From NCBI RefSeq assembly GCF_001625655.1, contig NZ_AUYB01000096.1, positions 1 through 64,000 of the forward strand: a DNA stretch of 64,000 bases, read 5' to 3'. Below the pieces are notes generated by a model. It saw only the letters and a list, made by a program, of their open reading frames with translations, searched no databases and was not told where the DNA came from. Below, piece by piece: positions 48,708 to 56,806 of this stretch. Each line of letters begins with the position of its first letter. Within the stretch, counting starts at the first letter, position 1. Origin of the DNA: Pseudoalteromonas luteoviolacea DSM 6061 (lineage in GTDB: Bacteria > Pseudomonadota > Gammaproteobacteria > Enterobacterales > Alteromonadaceae). The translations under genes were made by a program, and so were the position numbers.

Positions 48708-49132
48708 TAAAACACCTTCATTGCTAAAGTAATAACAAGCGCGTATCTCAGTCCTTTACCCAATGTCACTAAAAGTAAAAACACACGCAGTCTTACTTTA
48801 AAGACGCCTGCTACTAGTGTGAGCGGATCACCAATTATTGGCAACCACGCAAACAGCAAGCTTGGCGGACCATACTTTTGATAATGCTTTCTGGCTTTTA
48901 AAAGACTGCTTTCAGAAACGGGAAACCAGCGGTAGTGACTCAAAACTTCAACACGAGTACCCAGATAATAATTCACACAACTACCCATCACGTTACCTAC
49001 GGTTGCAAAAAACCACAGGGCTAAAACAGATCCCATCTGCTGAGCAACCATGCCAGAAAGTAGCAATTCCGATGATGCAGGCAATAATGTTGCAGATATA
49101 AACGCACTAAAAAATAAACTCAAATAGACCAT
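48707..49132 (-). CDS. yqaA: YqaA/DedA-like membrane protein
   Basis: Protein of 141 residues with three or four membrane segments. It belongs to the SNARE-associated (VTT/DedA-like) YqaA family: SATLLPASSELLL near residue 13, GNVMGSCVNYYLG, and LPIIGDPLTLVAGVF are the family signatures. Related DedA proteins flip lipids or maintain membrane homeostasis; the YqaA branch has no proven substrate. No clear ribosome site precedes the ATG. Confidence 0.88.
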   Translation of the reverse strand: MVYLSLFFSAFISATLLPASSELLLSGMVAQQMGSVLALWFFATVGNVMGSCVNYYLGTRVEVLSHYRWFPVSESSLLKARKHYQKYGPPSLLFAWLPIIGDPLTLVAGVFKVRLRVFLLLVTLGKGLRYALVITLAMKVF

Positions 49133-49232
49133 GTTTTAAATCAAGCCTTACTATACCTGTGCACACCACAAAGCTTGCCTTGTACCATAAAATAAGCGTA
49201 AATAGTGCCAGCCTAACATAAGGAAAGTCACA

Positions 49233-49742
49233 ATGATAAATAGACGCAAAAAAATAGCGTTATTAACTGCTATCGGCTTGTCACTGTCGGCATGTGGTAC
49301 CACGGACAATGACGCACCTTCCCAAGGTTATGAGACCTACATTAGTGATGGGCAGCCTTTTAAGCACACACACTTTGAGGACATCTCTGGCCATCCAATC
49401 GATTTGTCAAAAATTAAAGGCAATAAGTTGATCATTTTGTTTGCAACATGGTGCTCTGATTCCAAGCGTACCTTTAGTGAGTTAAATGCTTCAGCATTGA
49501 TAAATGACAGTAGCCTCACCATTTTGGCAATCGGAAGAGAGGAAAGCCCAGAGTCTTTGGCTGAATTCGCAAAGAACTATCGTGTTAAATTCCCTTTGAT
49601 TGCCGATGAAAAGCGCCAAATTTATAGTCAGTACGCAAATAAAGGAGTACCCAGACTTATCTTACTTGATGAAAACAATCGTGTAGTTAAAACTCTAATT
49701 GGAGAAACCGAAAATATCATTGAGCAAGTAACGTGGAATTAA
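49233..49742 (+). CDS. TlpA-like thioredoxin-fold lipoprotein lacking the CXXC pair
   Basis: Lipoprotein of 169 residues. The signal peptide ends at a lipobox LSAC (lipidated Cys21). A thioredoxin/AhpC-TSA fold follows. At the usual active site the sequence is WCSDSK, so only the first cysteine remains and the resolving cysteine is serine. The cis-proline loop GVPRLIL is present. Such a monothiol site cannot act as a classic disulfide reductase; a peroxiredoxin-like or binding role is possible. It overlaps the DUF2721 gene by 10 bases. Confidence 0.82.
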   Translation: MINRRKKIALLTAIGLSLSACGTTDNDAPSQGYETYISDGQPFKHTHFEDISGHPIDLSKIKGNKLIILFATWCSDSKRTFSELNASALINDSSLTILAIGREESPESLAEFAKNYRVKFPLIADEKRQIYSQYANKGVPRLILLDENNRVVKTLIGETENIIEQVTWN

Positions 49743-50200
49743 CCTCTGATGTCGTAAATATACTGACCATGGCGAAAGTGATTCAAACCGCTGTGGCCCC
49801 CGTATTTTTATTAACTGGGATTGCCGCTTTTTTAGGTGTGCTATCAAATCGTTTAGCGCGTATCACCGACCGAGCTCGATTGCTCGATAGAAAGCTCAAC
49901 GCGAGCCTAGAAGAAGCTTTACACTTCACCCTCACGCAAGAGATGCGAGCACTACTTAAACGTTCTCGCTGCATTCATATTGCTTTTAGCATGAGTGTAC
50001 TGAGCGCATTGATGGTCTGTGCAGTTGTAGTGCTATTATTTGTCTCTCACCTTTACACTTGGCCACTAGGCATCACGGTATCGAGCTGCTTTATTGCCGC
50101 AATGCTGCTCCTCATTGGCGCATTTGTGTCATTGCTCGCTGAAGTAATGTTAGCCACACGAAGTATGAGAAGAGGCATGATATTTAAAGATATAGGTTAA
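49733..50200 (+). CDS. DUF2721 membrane protein
   Basis: Protein of 155 residues of the DUF2721 family with three predicted membrane helices (about residues 18-38, 82-102 and 108-130). The conserved cytoplasmic segment NRLARITDRARLLDRKL follows the first helix. Function unknown. The GTG start lies inside the end of the preceding lipoprotein gene, so the two are probably translationally coupled. Confidence 0.83.
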   Translation: MELTSDVVNILTMAKVIQTAVAPVFLLTGIAAFLGVLSNRLARITDRARLLDRKLNASLEEALHFTLTQEMRALLKRSRCIHIAFSMSVLSALMVCAVVVLLFVSHLYTWPLGITVSSCFIAAMLLLIGAFVSLLAEVMLATRSMRRGMIFKDIG

Positions 50201-50464
50201 GTTTACTAAGCTTTACTCTCGTAACCGTGCCAGCATGTTCCCAGCCTAAGTTATCAATAACACAGTTTGGGCATTTCATGCCCCTTTCTACTGCTCTTTG
50301 CTGTTCAATACTCATTTCTTTTTACATGCCCATTCGCCGGGCATGTGGCGAGAGCCTTAACAATTAAAGTGAACCGCTGTACGACTATACCCGCACTACA
50401 AGTGCCACTTAGAGCAATGAAAAGGCTGAATTAAAGCCCACTTTCCTAGATTTTAGACATAAAA
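50201..50464. other. Intergenic region with two related hairpins
   Basis: This non-coding stretch follows the DUF2721 gene. It holds GGGCAT-TTC-ATGCCC at 50269-50283 and ACATGCCC-ATTCGCC-GGGCATGT at 50324-50346. Both stems contain the same GGGCAT/ATGCCC hexamer, so the arms could also pair between hairpins. The first may be a terminator for the DUF2721 gene (weak CTTTCT tail). I see no open frame with a ribosome site here. Confidence 0.5.
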
Positions 50465-50492
50465 AAACACCGGCAATTGCCGGTGTTTTTAT
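50465..50492 (-). terminator. Bidirectional intrinsic terminator of the subtilase gene
   Basis: AAACACCGGCAATTGCCGGTGTTT is a perfect palindrome with A-rich sequence on one side and T-rich on the other. It ends 24 bases before the subtilase stop on the minus strand and can terminate transcription in both directions. Confidence 0.9.
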
Positions 50493-50516
50493 TTTTAGAG
50501 CGAATTAATCGCTAAA

Positions 50517-53500
50517 TTATTTTTGCTTACGGCGACGTAGTGCAGCAAATGGTGCAGCAAGTAACGTCAACCAAGCCAATGAACCTGAATCATCATCATC
50601 GCCATTGTCTTCAGCTACATCAATTAGACGTACTTCAACACGTACTTTTTCTGAGTACTTGCCTTTTGCATCTTTCGCCATGATGTCGAAGCTGAACTGA
50701 CGGTCAAATTCGAAGTCTAGGTTACCAGCAACAGATAGTTGACCATCTGCATTTACAGATACAAGCGTAGTACCAGTAATTACAAACTCAGTTACGTCGT
50801 TGTCGAAGTCTGAGAATGCGATTGTACCAATAGCAGTACCGATTGGGCTGTTTTCTTCGATGTTGAAGCTCTGACCTTCTTCAATCATCGGTTTACCTTC
50901 TAGCTCGTCTTCTTCAACATTGAATACAACAGTTACCGCTTCTGACTCAAGGCCGTCAGCATCAACTGCTGTCACAGTTACTTCGAAAGAAGCGCCTTGG
51001 TCGAAATCAACTTCACCAGCAACCGTGATTTTACCTTCAGCATCGATTGCAACAACACTTGAACCTTCAACTTTGAATGAAGCAACGTTGTCGTCTTGGT
51101 CCATGAACTCAAGCATACCGATTACTGTGCCAGACTCAGCGTTTTCTTGTACGTCAAACTCTTGACCTTCAGCAACAACTGGAGTTTTCTCTGCTTCTTC
51201 ATCAACAGCGTTCATTACATCTACAATAATGTTTGTTGCTTCTGATTTGAAGCCTTTCGCATCGTAAGCTACTACTGTTAGCTCTACAGACATAACACCT
51301 GCGTCGTAGTCAGGAGCACCAGCTTCAGAAACTGTCACTTCACCAGTTCTAGATACTGCAATGCCGTCATGAGACTGTGCAACAACCTCAAATGCAGATA
51401 GCTCTGCACCACCATCTTGCTCAGCAAGTGCTAGTTGACCGATTACATGACCAACTGGAGCATCTTCAGAAACTTCTAGTTCAACGTCAGCGATTACTGG
51501 AACAACTACTGCAGGTAGCATATCAGCTGTGATGTTCGCAAGAATTTGGTCATCAGAAGCTAGCGTAAATGGCTTATAGCTATCTACAAATGCAGATGCA
51601 CCAGGAGCTAGAGACTCAACCGCATTGCCATCTGCATCAACTAGAGAAGCAGGTGCTGTTGCGAATGTTGTGTGACCAGTTACTGTGTCTGTTACTTCGA
51701 AGATACCAGATTGGTAGTTACCGATACCTACTTGAGCTTGGATCATGATGTCATCACCAAGGTTAGAAGTATCTAGGCCGATTAGGTCTGAACAACCAGT
51801 GAAAGTAATTGTGTTTGAACCACCTTCATGGAACATTGCAGTTAGGAACTGCCACTGGTCTTCACCATTAACGATTGGACCACTTAGTGTACGTGCACGG
51901 CCGATAACCGCAGCACTACGACCTACATCGTTGTAGTTTTGTAGGAAGAAGTCATACACGCCATCGTAGTTCACATCTAGTGCCATACGGTAGCCCGCTT
52001 GACGGTGCATTGTAAGCTCATCGCGTAATGCCATTGATGCAGTGAAGAATGCGCCTGAGTCACAAGTGCTGCTGCCATACACATTGAATGAAGAGCTTAA
52101 AATGTTGAACTGCTTGTCTTCAGCAGACGCTTCTTGACCTACTGCTACAAGTTGGTCAGTAACAACATTGAACGTTGTGAAGCCGTTGTTCGTTACTTGA
52201 ATACGCTTATCACCTTCTTCAAGTACAGTCACTTCAACACCTTCGTTTGCACGAGGTAGTACGTGATATACCATGTGAATGTCGTGATCAGTATCAGCAG
52301 TTGATTGGTCGTCAAAGATTAGTGCACCATCCAACTCAGAAAGTGTTAGAGACGCTGCACGTGCTGCTAGGTCATTTGCACTTTGAGGGTTAGGTAGGCT
52401 CCACGCAGGTAATTTGCTTGGGTCGATAGTAAGCTTAACTTGGAAAGAAGCTGTTTCACCCGCACCAACAGTTACTGAAGCAGGGATTTCCCAGCTTGTC
52501 GCACCTAATGCCGTATCGCTTGCATAACGGTCTGCAGTGCGAAGATTATAAGTTTTCTCTTCACCTGCGAAGTTTTTAACGAATACCGTTTTAGTGTAAG
52601 TCGTTGTTTCTTCTAGTACGTCGAAACCAAAAGAAAGTGCCGCTTGTGTTGTATCGTAATCACCGTGGTGTACCCACGCTACTGTTTGTGAAGCTACAGC
52701 TTTTTCAACGTCAACAAGACCAGCACCGATTAAGCTGATTGGCGCTAATTCAGCGTTTGCGTTAATTGATTTTGGCTCCATGAATACGTCTAGGTTAGCT
52801 GTATTCATAAGTACCGCTTTAACTTGTGCAGCACTTAGTTCAGGGCGAGCTTCACGTACTAGTGCTACTGCACCAGCTGTAATTGGACCAGAGAATGAAG
52901 TACCAGTTGCGCCAGCTAGCTGATCTTGAGTACCTGTTGCAGCAACCTGAATGTTAACACCAGGAGCTGTAATTTCTGGCTTCAGTAGACCGTCCATTGA
53001 AGGACCACGTGAAGAGAAGTCAGCAACTGTATCAATAGCTAGATGAGACTCAATACCAAAAGTAAATACTGGCTGTTGACCTGCCGCTAATGTCGCTTTT
53101 AGCGCTGCGCCATCGTCTAGCGTTACAGAGATAGTTGGTACTGTCACTTCGTCACTTGTACCACCAAGACCAGGTGCACCACCAGCTACGTTGTTAGCGA
53201 TGATTACATACTTAGCACCTTTAGCTTGTGCATTTAGCGCTTTAGTTACGAATGCACATGCACCACGGTCGATTAGTACCGCTTTACCAGTGAAGTCAAC
53301 GTCGTCACCAAATGCTTCACAACCATTTTGGTTTGCATCAGGATATACAAGCTCAGTGTCTGCATTAGAGAATGAGAACGGGTCTTGAGGACCAAAACCA
53401 GCAGTACCTACTTCAACAGACTTGCCATCGATAGTACCAAGTGCGAATAGTTCGTTAATAGTTGGGTGACCCATTGCACCTACAGATAGTGCATTAGGTG

Positions 53501-54554
53501 TTGTGCTTGGTCCGCCGATACGGAACGGGTGGTTACCATCGTTACCAGCTGAGATAACTACGTTAGTACCCATCTTAACAGCTTGGTGAATTAAGAATTG
53601 TGTACCGTCAACACGGTCTGTTGAACCAAACTCACCACCTAGTGACATGTTAATAACGTCAACACGGTCGCTGATATCACCGTCACCATTTGGATCCATT
53701 GCAGCTTCAAGTGCACCTAACTGTGCAGCGAATGGACAACCGCCACCACACACAGAGTAAACATAAAGTTCAACGTCTGGAGCAATACCAGTTACAGAGT
53801 GAGATACAGAAGTACCGTGTGAAGAAGCACCGTCATCAGGGCTTGTTGGATCTGGGAAGTTAGGATCGCTTTCAATTGGATCTGGGTCGTTACGCATAAA
53901 GTCGTAACCGCCTTTCACCTGACCTTGTGGCCATTCAACAGCTCTTGGATCTGCTTGCGCCGCCTCATATGCTTCTTTTGTACCAGCAGCAGGGTTGAAT
54001 ACTTTGTGCGTGTAGTCAATACCTGTATCTAGTACAGCAACTTTTTGTCCTTTACCAGTGAAACCAGCCAAGTTTACTGGAGCACCTTTGATATAATCAT
54101 TAGCGTCAGCAACATGTAGCTCGTAGTCGTAAAGTGGTAATACGCGAGCAACATTTGCGTTTTGCTTAATTTGCTCTAGCGCAGCATCTGACGCTTCAAC
54201 GATAAGCGTTGATGCTAATAATTTAGTTGAACCTACAACCTTAATGTCTGCATTTAATGTAGCAAACTCACGCTTAACATTTGATTGAATAGCTTCAACA
54301 GAAGCAACCGTGCTGCGTGCATCGCTTGTAGAGTAGTTGCCACGAGCCATAAGATCTGCGGCAGTTTCTTGCTTAAGTACAACTAGAAAAGCTTCAGCTC
54401 TGTGTTCTTGTTTAGCTGATTGCTCAACTTTAGCTGCTTGCGTGTTAACTGAACGTGTATTGGTCTCTAATGTTGCAGCACTTGCCGACGCTGCTGTAAG
54501 AGCACCTGAGACAGCCATAGCTACTGCTGTCGCTTTGAATGAATACTTGGCCAT
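50517..54554 (-). CDS. Large secreted S8 subtilisin-like protease with C-terminal sorting tail
   Basis: Protease of 1345 residues. Order: signal peptide (1 to about 27, SASA), I9-type inhibitor propeptide to about 145, and S8 catalytic domain with Asp176 (VAVLDTGID), His246 (SSHGTSVS), oxyanion Asn338 (ISAGNDGN) and Ser553 (GTSFSGP). A PA domain is inserted in the catalytic domain (about 400-500), followed by a beta-rich region. Three cadherin-like repeats (about 1040-1310) follow, then an acidic linker and a GlyGly-CTERM-like tail GSLAWLTLL...RRRKQK. A cell-surface or secreted nutritional protease is likely, exported by Sec and then type II secretion (inference). AGGGG precedes the ATG. Confidence 0.93.
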   Translation of the reverse strand: MAKYSFKATAVAMAVSGALTAASASAATLETNTRSVNTQAAKVEQSAKQEHRAEAFLVVLKQETAADLMARGNYSTSDARSTVASVEAIQSNVKREFATLNADIKVVGSTKLLASTLIVEASDAALEQIKQNANVARVLPLYDYELHVADANDYIKGAPVNLAGFTGKGQKVAVLDTGIDYTHKVFNPAAGTKEAYEAAQADPRAVEWPQGQVKGGYDFMRNDPDPIESDPNFPDPTSPDDGASSHGTSVSHSVTGIAPDVELYVYSVCGGGCPFAAQLGALEAAMDPNGDGDISDRVDVINMSLGGEFGSTDRVDGTQFLIHQAVKMGTNVVISAGNDGNHPFRIGGPSTTPNALSVGAMGHPTINELFALGTIDGKSVEVGTAGFGPQDPFSFSNADTELVYPDANQNGCEAFGDDVDFTGKAVLIDRGACAFVTKALNAQAKGAKYVIIANNVAGGAPGLGGTSDEVTVPTISVTLDDGAALKATLAAGQQPVFTFGIESHLAIDTVADFSSRGPSMDGLLKPEITAPGVNIQVAATGTQDQLAGATGTSFSGPITAGAVALVREARPELSAAQVKAVLMNTANLDVFMEPKSINANAELAPISLIGAGLVDVEKAVASQTVAWVHHGDYDTTQAALSFGFDVLEETTTYTKTVFVKNFAGEEKTYNLRTADRYASDTALGATSWEIPASVTVGAGETASFQVKLTIDPSKLPAWSLPNPQSANDLAARAASLTLSELDGALIFDDQSTADTDHDIHMVYHVLPRANEGVEVTVLEEGDKRIQVTNNGFTTFNVVTDQLVAVGQEASAEDKQFNILSSSFNVYGSSTCDSGAFFTASMALRDELTMHRQAGYRMALDVNYDGVYDFFLQNYNDVGRSAAVIGRARTLSGPIVNGEDQWQFLTAMFHEGGSNTITFTGCSDLIGLDTSNLGDDIMIQAQVGIGNYQSGIFEVTDTVTGHTTFATAPASLVDADGNAVESLAPGASAFVDSYKPFTLASDDQILANITADMLPAVVVPVIADVELEVSEDAPVGHVIGQLALAEQDGGAELSAFEVVAQSHDGIAVSRTGEVTVSEAGAPDYDAGVMSVELTVVAYDAKGFKSEATNIIVDVMNAVDEEAEKTPVVAEGQEFDVQENAESGTVIGMLEFMDQDDNVASFKVEGSSVVAIDAEGKITVAGEVDFDQGASFEVTVTAVDADGLESEAVTVVFNVEEDELEGKPMIEEGQSFNIEENSPIGTAIGTIAFSDFDNDVTEFVITGTTLVSVNADGQLSVAGNLDFEFDRQFSFDIMAKDAKGKYSEKVRVEVRLIDVAEDNGDDDDSGSLAWLTLLAAPFAALRRRKQK

Positions 54555-54917
54555 AGTTTCCCCTAGGACTTGTTGTTTAATTTGGTGTTTATTTATATTT
54601 AGAGAGTAGAATCATTCATCAATATAATGTGACTACATGGTTAATTGCAATAATAGAAATACAATTAAGTTACAAATATTTCAGTTTTACTTTTAACTAA
54701 AACATAAGTCATTGTTAAAATTAATAAAAATTCAATGTAAAAGAAAGTAAATGAACACTATTTAAATTAACTGTAAATAGACTTTTTCTTAAGTCCCCGT
54801 TTCAGCAACAAACCGCTTACGGTACAAATATTGATTACTATCTGTTAACCCCATTCTCCTTGCTAATTCATAAAGAAACCCTTACAAAGGTGATGAATTT
54901 TTTATTTAGGGGCACTT
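54555..54917. other. AT-rich divergent intergenic region
   Basis: This 363-base region separates the subtilase (minus) and cytochrome c' (plus) starts. It is very AT-rich and must hold both promoters. I could not single out a convincing pair of -35/-10 boxes. No open frame with a ribosome site and no strong inverted repeat was seen. Confidence 0.5.
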
Positions 54918-55367
54918 ATGAAAAGGTCATTAACATTTTTAACTCTGCTGTTAGGACTGAGCTGTCAATCTCAGGCCAGCTCTATGTTTGAAAACAGTGA
55001 AGATGCAATTGAGTACCGCAAAGCTAGTTTCCAACTTATTCGGTATCAAATTGGTGATATGGGTGACATGCTAAAAGGAAAGATCCCGTTTGACGCTAAA
55101 CGTTTTTCCGAGCGTGCACACAATGCAGCCCAGCTTTCTAAAATGCCATGGGAAGCTTTTATTCAAGGCTCAGATAAAGGAGACACCAGCGCATTACCAT
55201 CTGTTTGGAAAGATAGGGCAACGTTTGACAAAAAAGCTGCTGACTTTGCAAAATACGCTGAGGCATTGGCAAAAGCTGCTGAGTCTGGAGATAAAAAAGT
55301 GATCAGTAAAGCGTTCAGAAATTGGGCGAAAGGTTGTAAAGATTGCCACAAGTCGTTTAAAGACTAA
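54918..55367 (+). CDS. Cytochrome c' (class II c-type cytochrome)
   Basis: Periplasmic heme protein of 149 residues. The signal peptide ends near residue 21 (SQA-S), followed by a four-helix bundle with the heme-attachment motif CKDCH at residues 140-144 near the C-terminus, the class II position. Aligning YRKASF with the YRQSAL segment of Alcaligenes cytochrome c' puts Phe38 at the distal position normally held by Leu16, so the heme is probably five-coordinate with a bulky distal side. Cytochromes c' bind NO and help nitrosative-stress tolerance. It is monocistronic. Confidence 0.92.
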   Translation: MKRSLTFLTLLLGLSCQSQASSMFENSEDAIEYRKASFQLIRYQIGDMGDMLKGKIPFDAKRFSERAHNAAQLSKMPWEAFIQGSDKGDTSALPSVWKDRATFDKKAADFAKYAEALAKAAESGDKKVISKAFRNWAKGCKDCHKSFKD

Positions 55368-55392
55368 CGTCAATACTTAGCAAGCAAAACTA

Positions 55393-55429
55393 AGTAGAGA
55401 GCAAGTCAAGCCAGTCGATGCTCTCTACT
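55393..55429. terminator. Perfect 11-bp hairpin between cytochrome c' and DUF3545 genes
   Basis: AGTAGAGAGCA at 55393-55403 pairs with TGCTCTCTACT at 55419-55429 around a 15-base loop, between the two converging stops. No T-run on either side. Probable shared 3' end element. Confidence 0.65.
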
Positions 55430-55443
55430 ACACATAACGCAAG

Positions 55444-55626
55444 CTAATCGTCAAAGTAGTCGAAATCATCTTCTCCTAAATTACGCCTCAAACGTTTTTG
55501 TTCTAGATAATCATCCAATTTCTTACGCACTTTTTGGCGCTGTCTATTGGTATCCTTCTCGCTCAATGAACCAAACTCATCTTGGTATTCTTCGTCCAAT
55601 GGATCATAGGAATATGTTTTACCCAT
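55444..55626 (-). CDS. Small charged DUF3545/PA3496-like protein
   Basis: Protein of 60 residues, highly charged and soluble. The central helix RQKVRKKLDDYLEQKRLRRN and the acidic end DDFDYFDD match the DUF3545 / PA3496 group of small proteobacterial proteins. Its role is unknown. AGGAG appears upstream of the start on the minus strand (TAGGAGTCTATC before ATG). Confidence 0.75.
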   Translation of the reverse strand: MGKTYSYDPLDEEYQDEFGSLSEKDTNRQRQKVRKKLDDYLEQKRLRRNLGEDDFDYFDD

Positions 55627-55750
55627 GATAGACTCCTATTCAACATAAACTGTGCCAACCCCAACGAGGTCAAAATCTCAATTGACTCAACGCCCACAAT
55701 GAGGATTTTGATACAACGGCATCTCATCGGTGCGTCAATTACACATAAGT

Positions 55751-55768
55751 TTATTTAGTCCTAAATAA
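55751..55768. promoter_or_regulatory. Palindrome TTATTTAG-TC-CTAAATAA
   Basis: A perfect 8-bp inverted repeat with a 2-base spacer, 125 bases upstream of the DUF3545 start and 213 bases upstream of yggN. Its short spacer and lack of a T-tract fit a protein-binding site better than a terminator. Confidence 0.5.
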
Positions 55769-55820
55769 GTGACTTTGACAGTGAATGATTTTTGTCGTGA
55801 CGATTTATAAAATTGATTAA

Positions 55821-55857
55821 GCTAATAGTTAGCCAATATTGCTAATAATTAGCCAAT
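55821..55857. promoter_or_regulatory. Tandem palindromic operator-like repeats upstream of yggN
   Basis: Two 17-base copies, GCTAATAGTTAGCCAAT at 55821-55837 and GCTAATAATTAGCCAAT at 55841-55857, differ at one base. Each contains a perfect dyad GCTAA-N3-TTAGC. They repeat with a 20-base period, close to two helical turns, so both sites face the same side of the DNA. This is the pattern of cooperative repressor or activator binding. The nearest gene starts at 55981. Confidence 0.6.
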
Positions 55858-55980
55858 GCGATTAGTTAAATTACACTCAAAGCGAACCGAAAACACATAA
55901 GAAACTGATTTAAAACAAATAAAAATTTTGGCATCTTCTTTGATTATTCTTAGTCGTCATCAACGAATAAGGACCCTACA

Positions 55981-56769
55981 ATGAAAAACGCGCTACTTAT
56001 TACAGCTATTTTGTCGTCCACTTCTGCGCTAGCACACAATGACCACAGCATCTCTTTTTCAAACGATAATTGCCAGGTTGAGTTTCAAAATAATGTCGCG
56101 ATTACCCCAAACGAAGTCGCGATTACCACACCTCACTCACGATCGCTGACCATCGATGCCAATGGGTACGCCTTTATTAACGGCCAACCGGTAGATGTCA
56201 CTGCACAGCAACAGCGCGCACTTGCACAGTACGCAGACACTTTACGTGTAGAGTTACCTAAAGTTGCAGAGATGGCCACTGACGCCATTAAGGTCGCTGA
56301 AGTAGCCCTTGATGAAGTGGGGGCTGCTTTTGACTTACACGGATTAGATAACCTATCCACTGTGTTAGACGACCTCAATCAAGAGATCCATGGCACGTTT
56401 TATCAACAGGGTAGCTTCGTCATGGGTGAACAAGCTTTCCATGACTTTAGCGAAAATTTTGAGCATCAATTCGAGGAGCGCATTGAAGACGCTGTAAAAA
56501 GTGCGATGTTTCAATCCATCGGCTCTCTGTTAGTTTCCATTGGTACAGAAATGAATAATGCCAATGGTGATATGTCTGCATTTGAACAGCGTATGGAAAA
56601 CATGGGTAGGCAGATTGAAGAAAAGGTCACAGCCCAAGCCAAAAACCTTGAACAACGTGCCGCCTCTCTATGTAGCAATTTTGAGCGCATCGCGGCACAG
56701 GAAACGGCCTTATCTCAAAACATCCCAGCTATGTCCAGCTATAGTTTAATGCGCTATACCTCAGAGTAA
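55981..56769 (+). CDS. yggN: YggN/DUF2884 family secreted protein
   Basis: Protein of 262 residues. A signal peptide of about 19 residues (STSALA-H) is followed by the DUF2884 domain: C..EF.N...I.P..V.I near the N-terminus and the conserved GYAFINGQPVDVTAQQQ near 60. Long amphipathic helices make up the rest. It is periplasmic with unknown function. ATAAGGA lies eight bases before the ATG. The upstream region carries the tandem palindromes, so it is probably tightly regulated. Confidence 0.87.
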   Translation: MKNALLITAILSSTSALAHNDHSISFSNDNCQVEFQNNVAITPNEVAITTPHSRSLTIDANGYAFINGQPVDVTAQQQRALAQYADTLRVELPKVAEMATDAIKVAEVALDEVGAAFDLHGLDNLSTVLDDLNQEIHGTFYQQGSFVMGEQAFHDFSENFEHQFEERIEDAVKSAMFQSIGSLLVSIGTEMNNANGDMSAFEQRMENMGRQIEEKVTAQAKNLEQRAASLCSNFERIAAQETALSQNIPAMSSYSLMRYTSE

Positions 56770-56806
56770 GAGAAGGTTTCCAACCAACAGAGTGGTGAGC
56801 ACTTCT

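Larger units (their letters stand above)
55627..55980. other. Divergent regulatory region between DUF3545 and yggN
   Basis: A 354-base AT-rich non-coding region between divergent starts. It contains three palindromic elements, listed separately at 55751-55768 and 55821-55857. No open reading frame with a ribosome site was seen. The palindromes make this the best operator-like region in the window. Confidence 0.6.
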
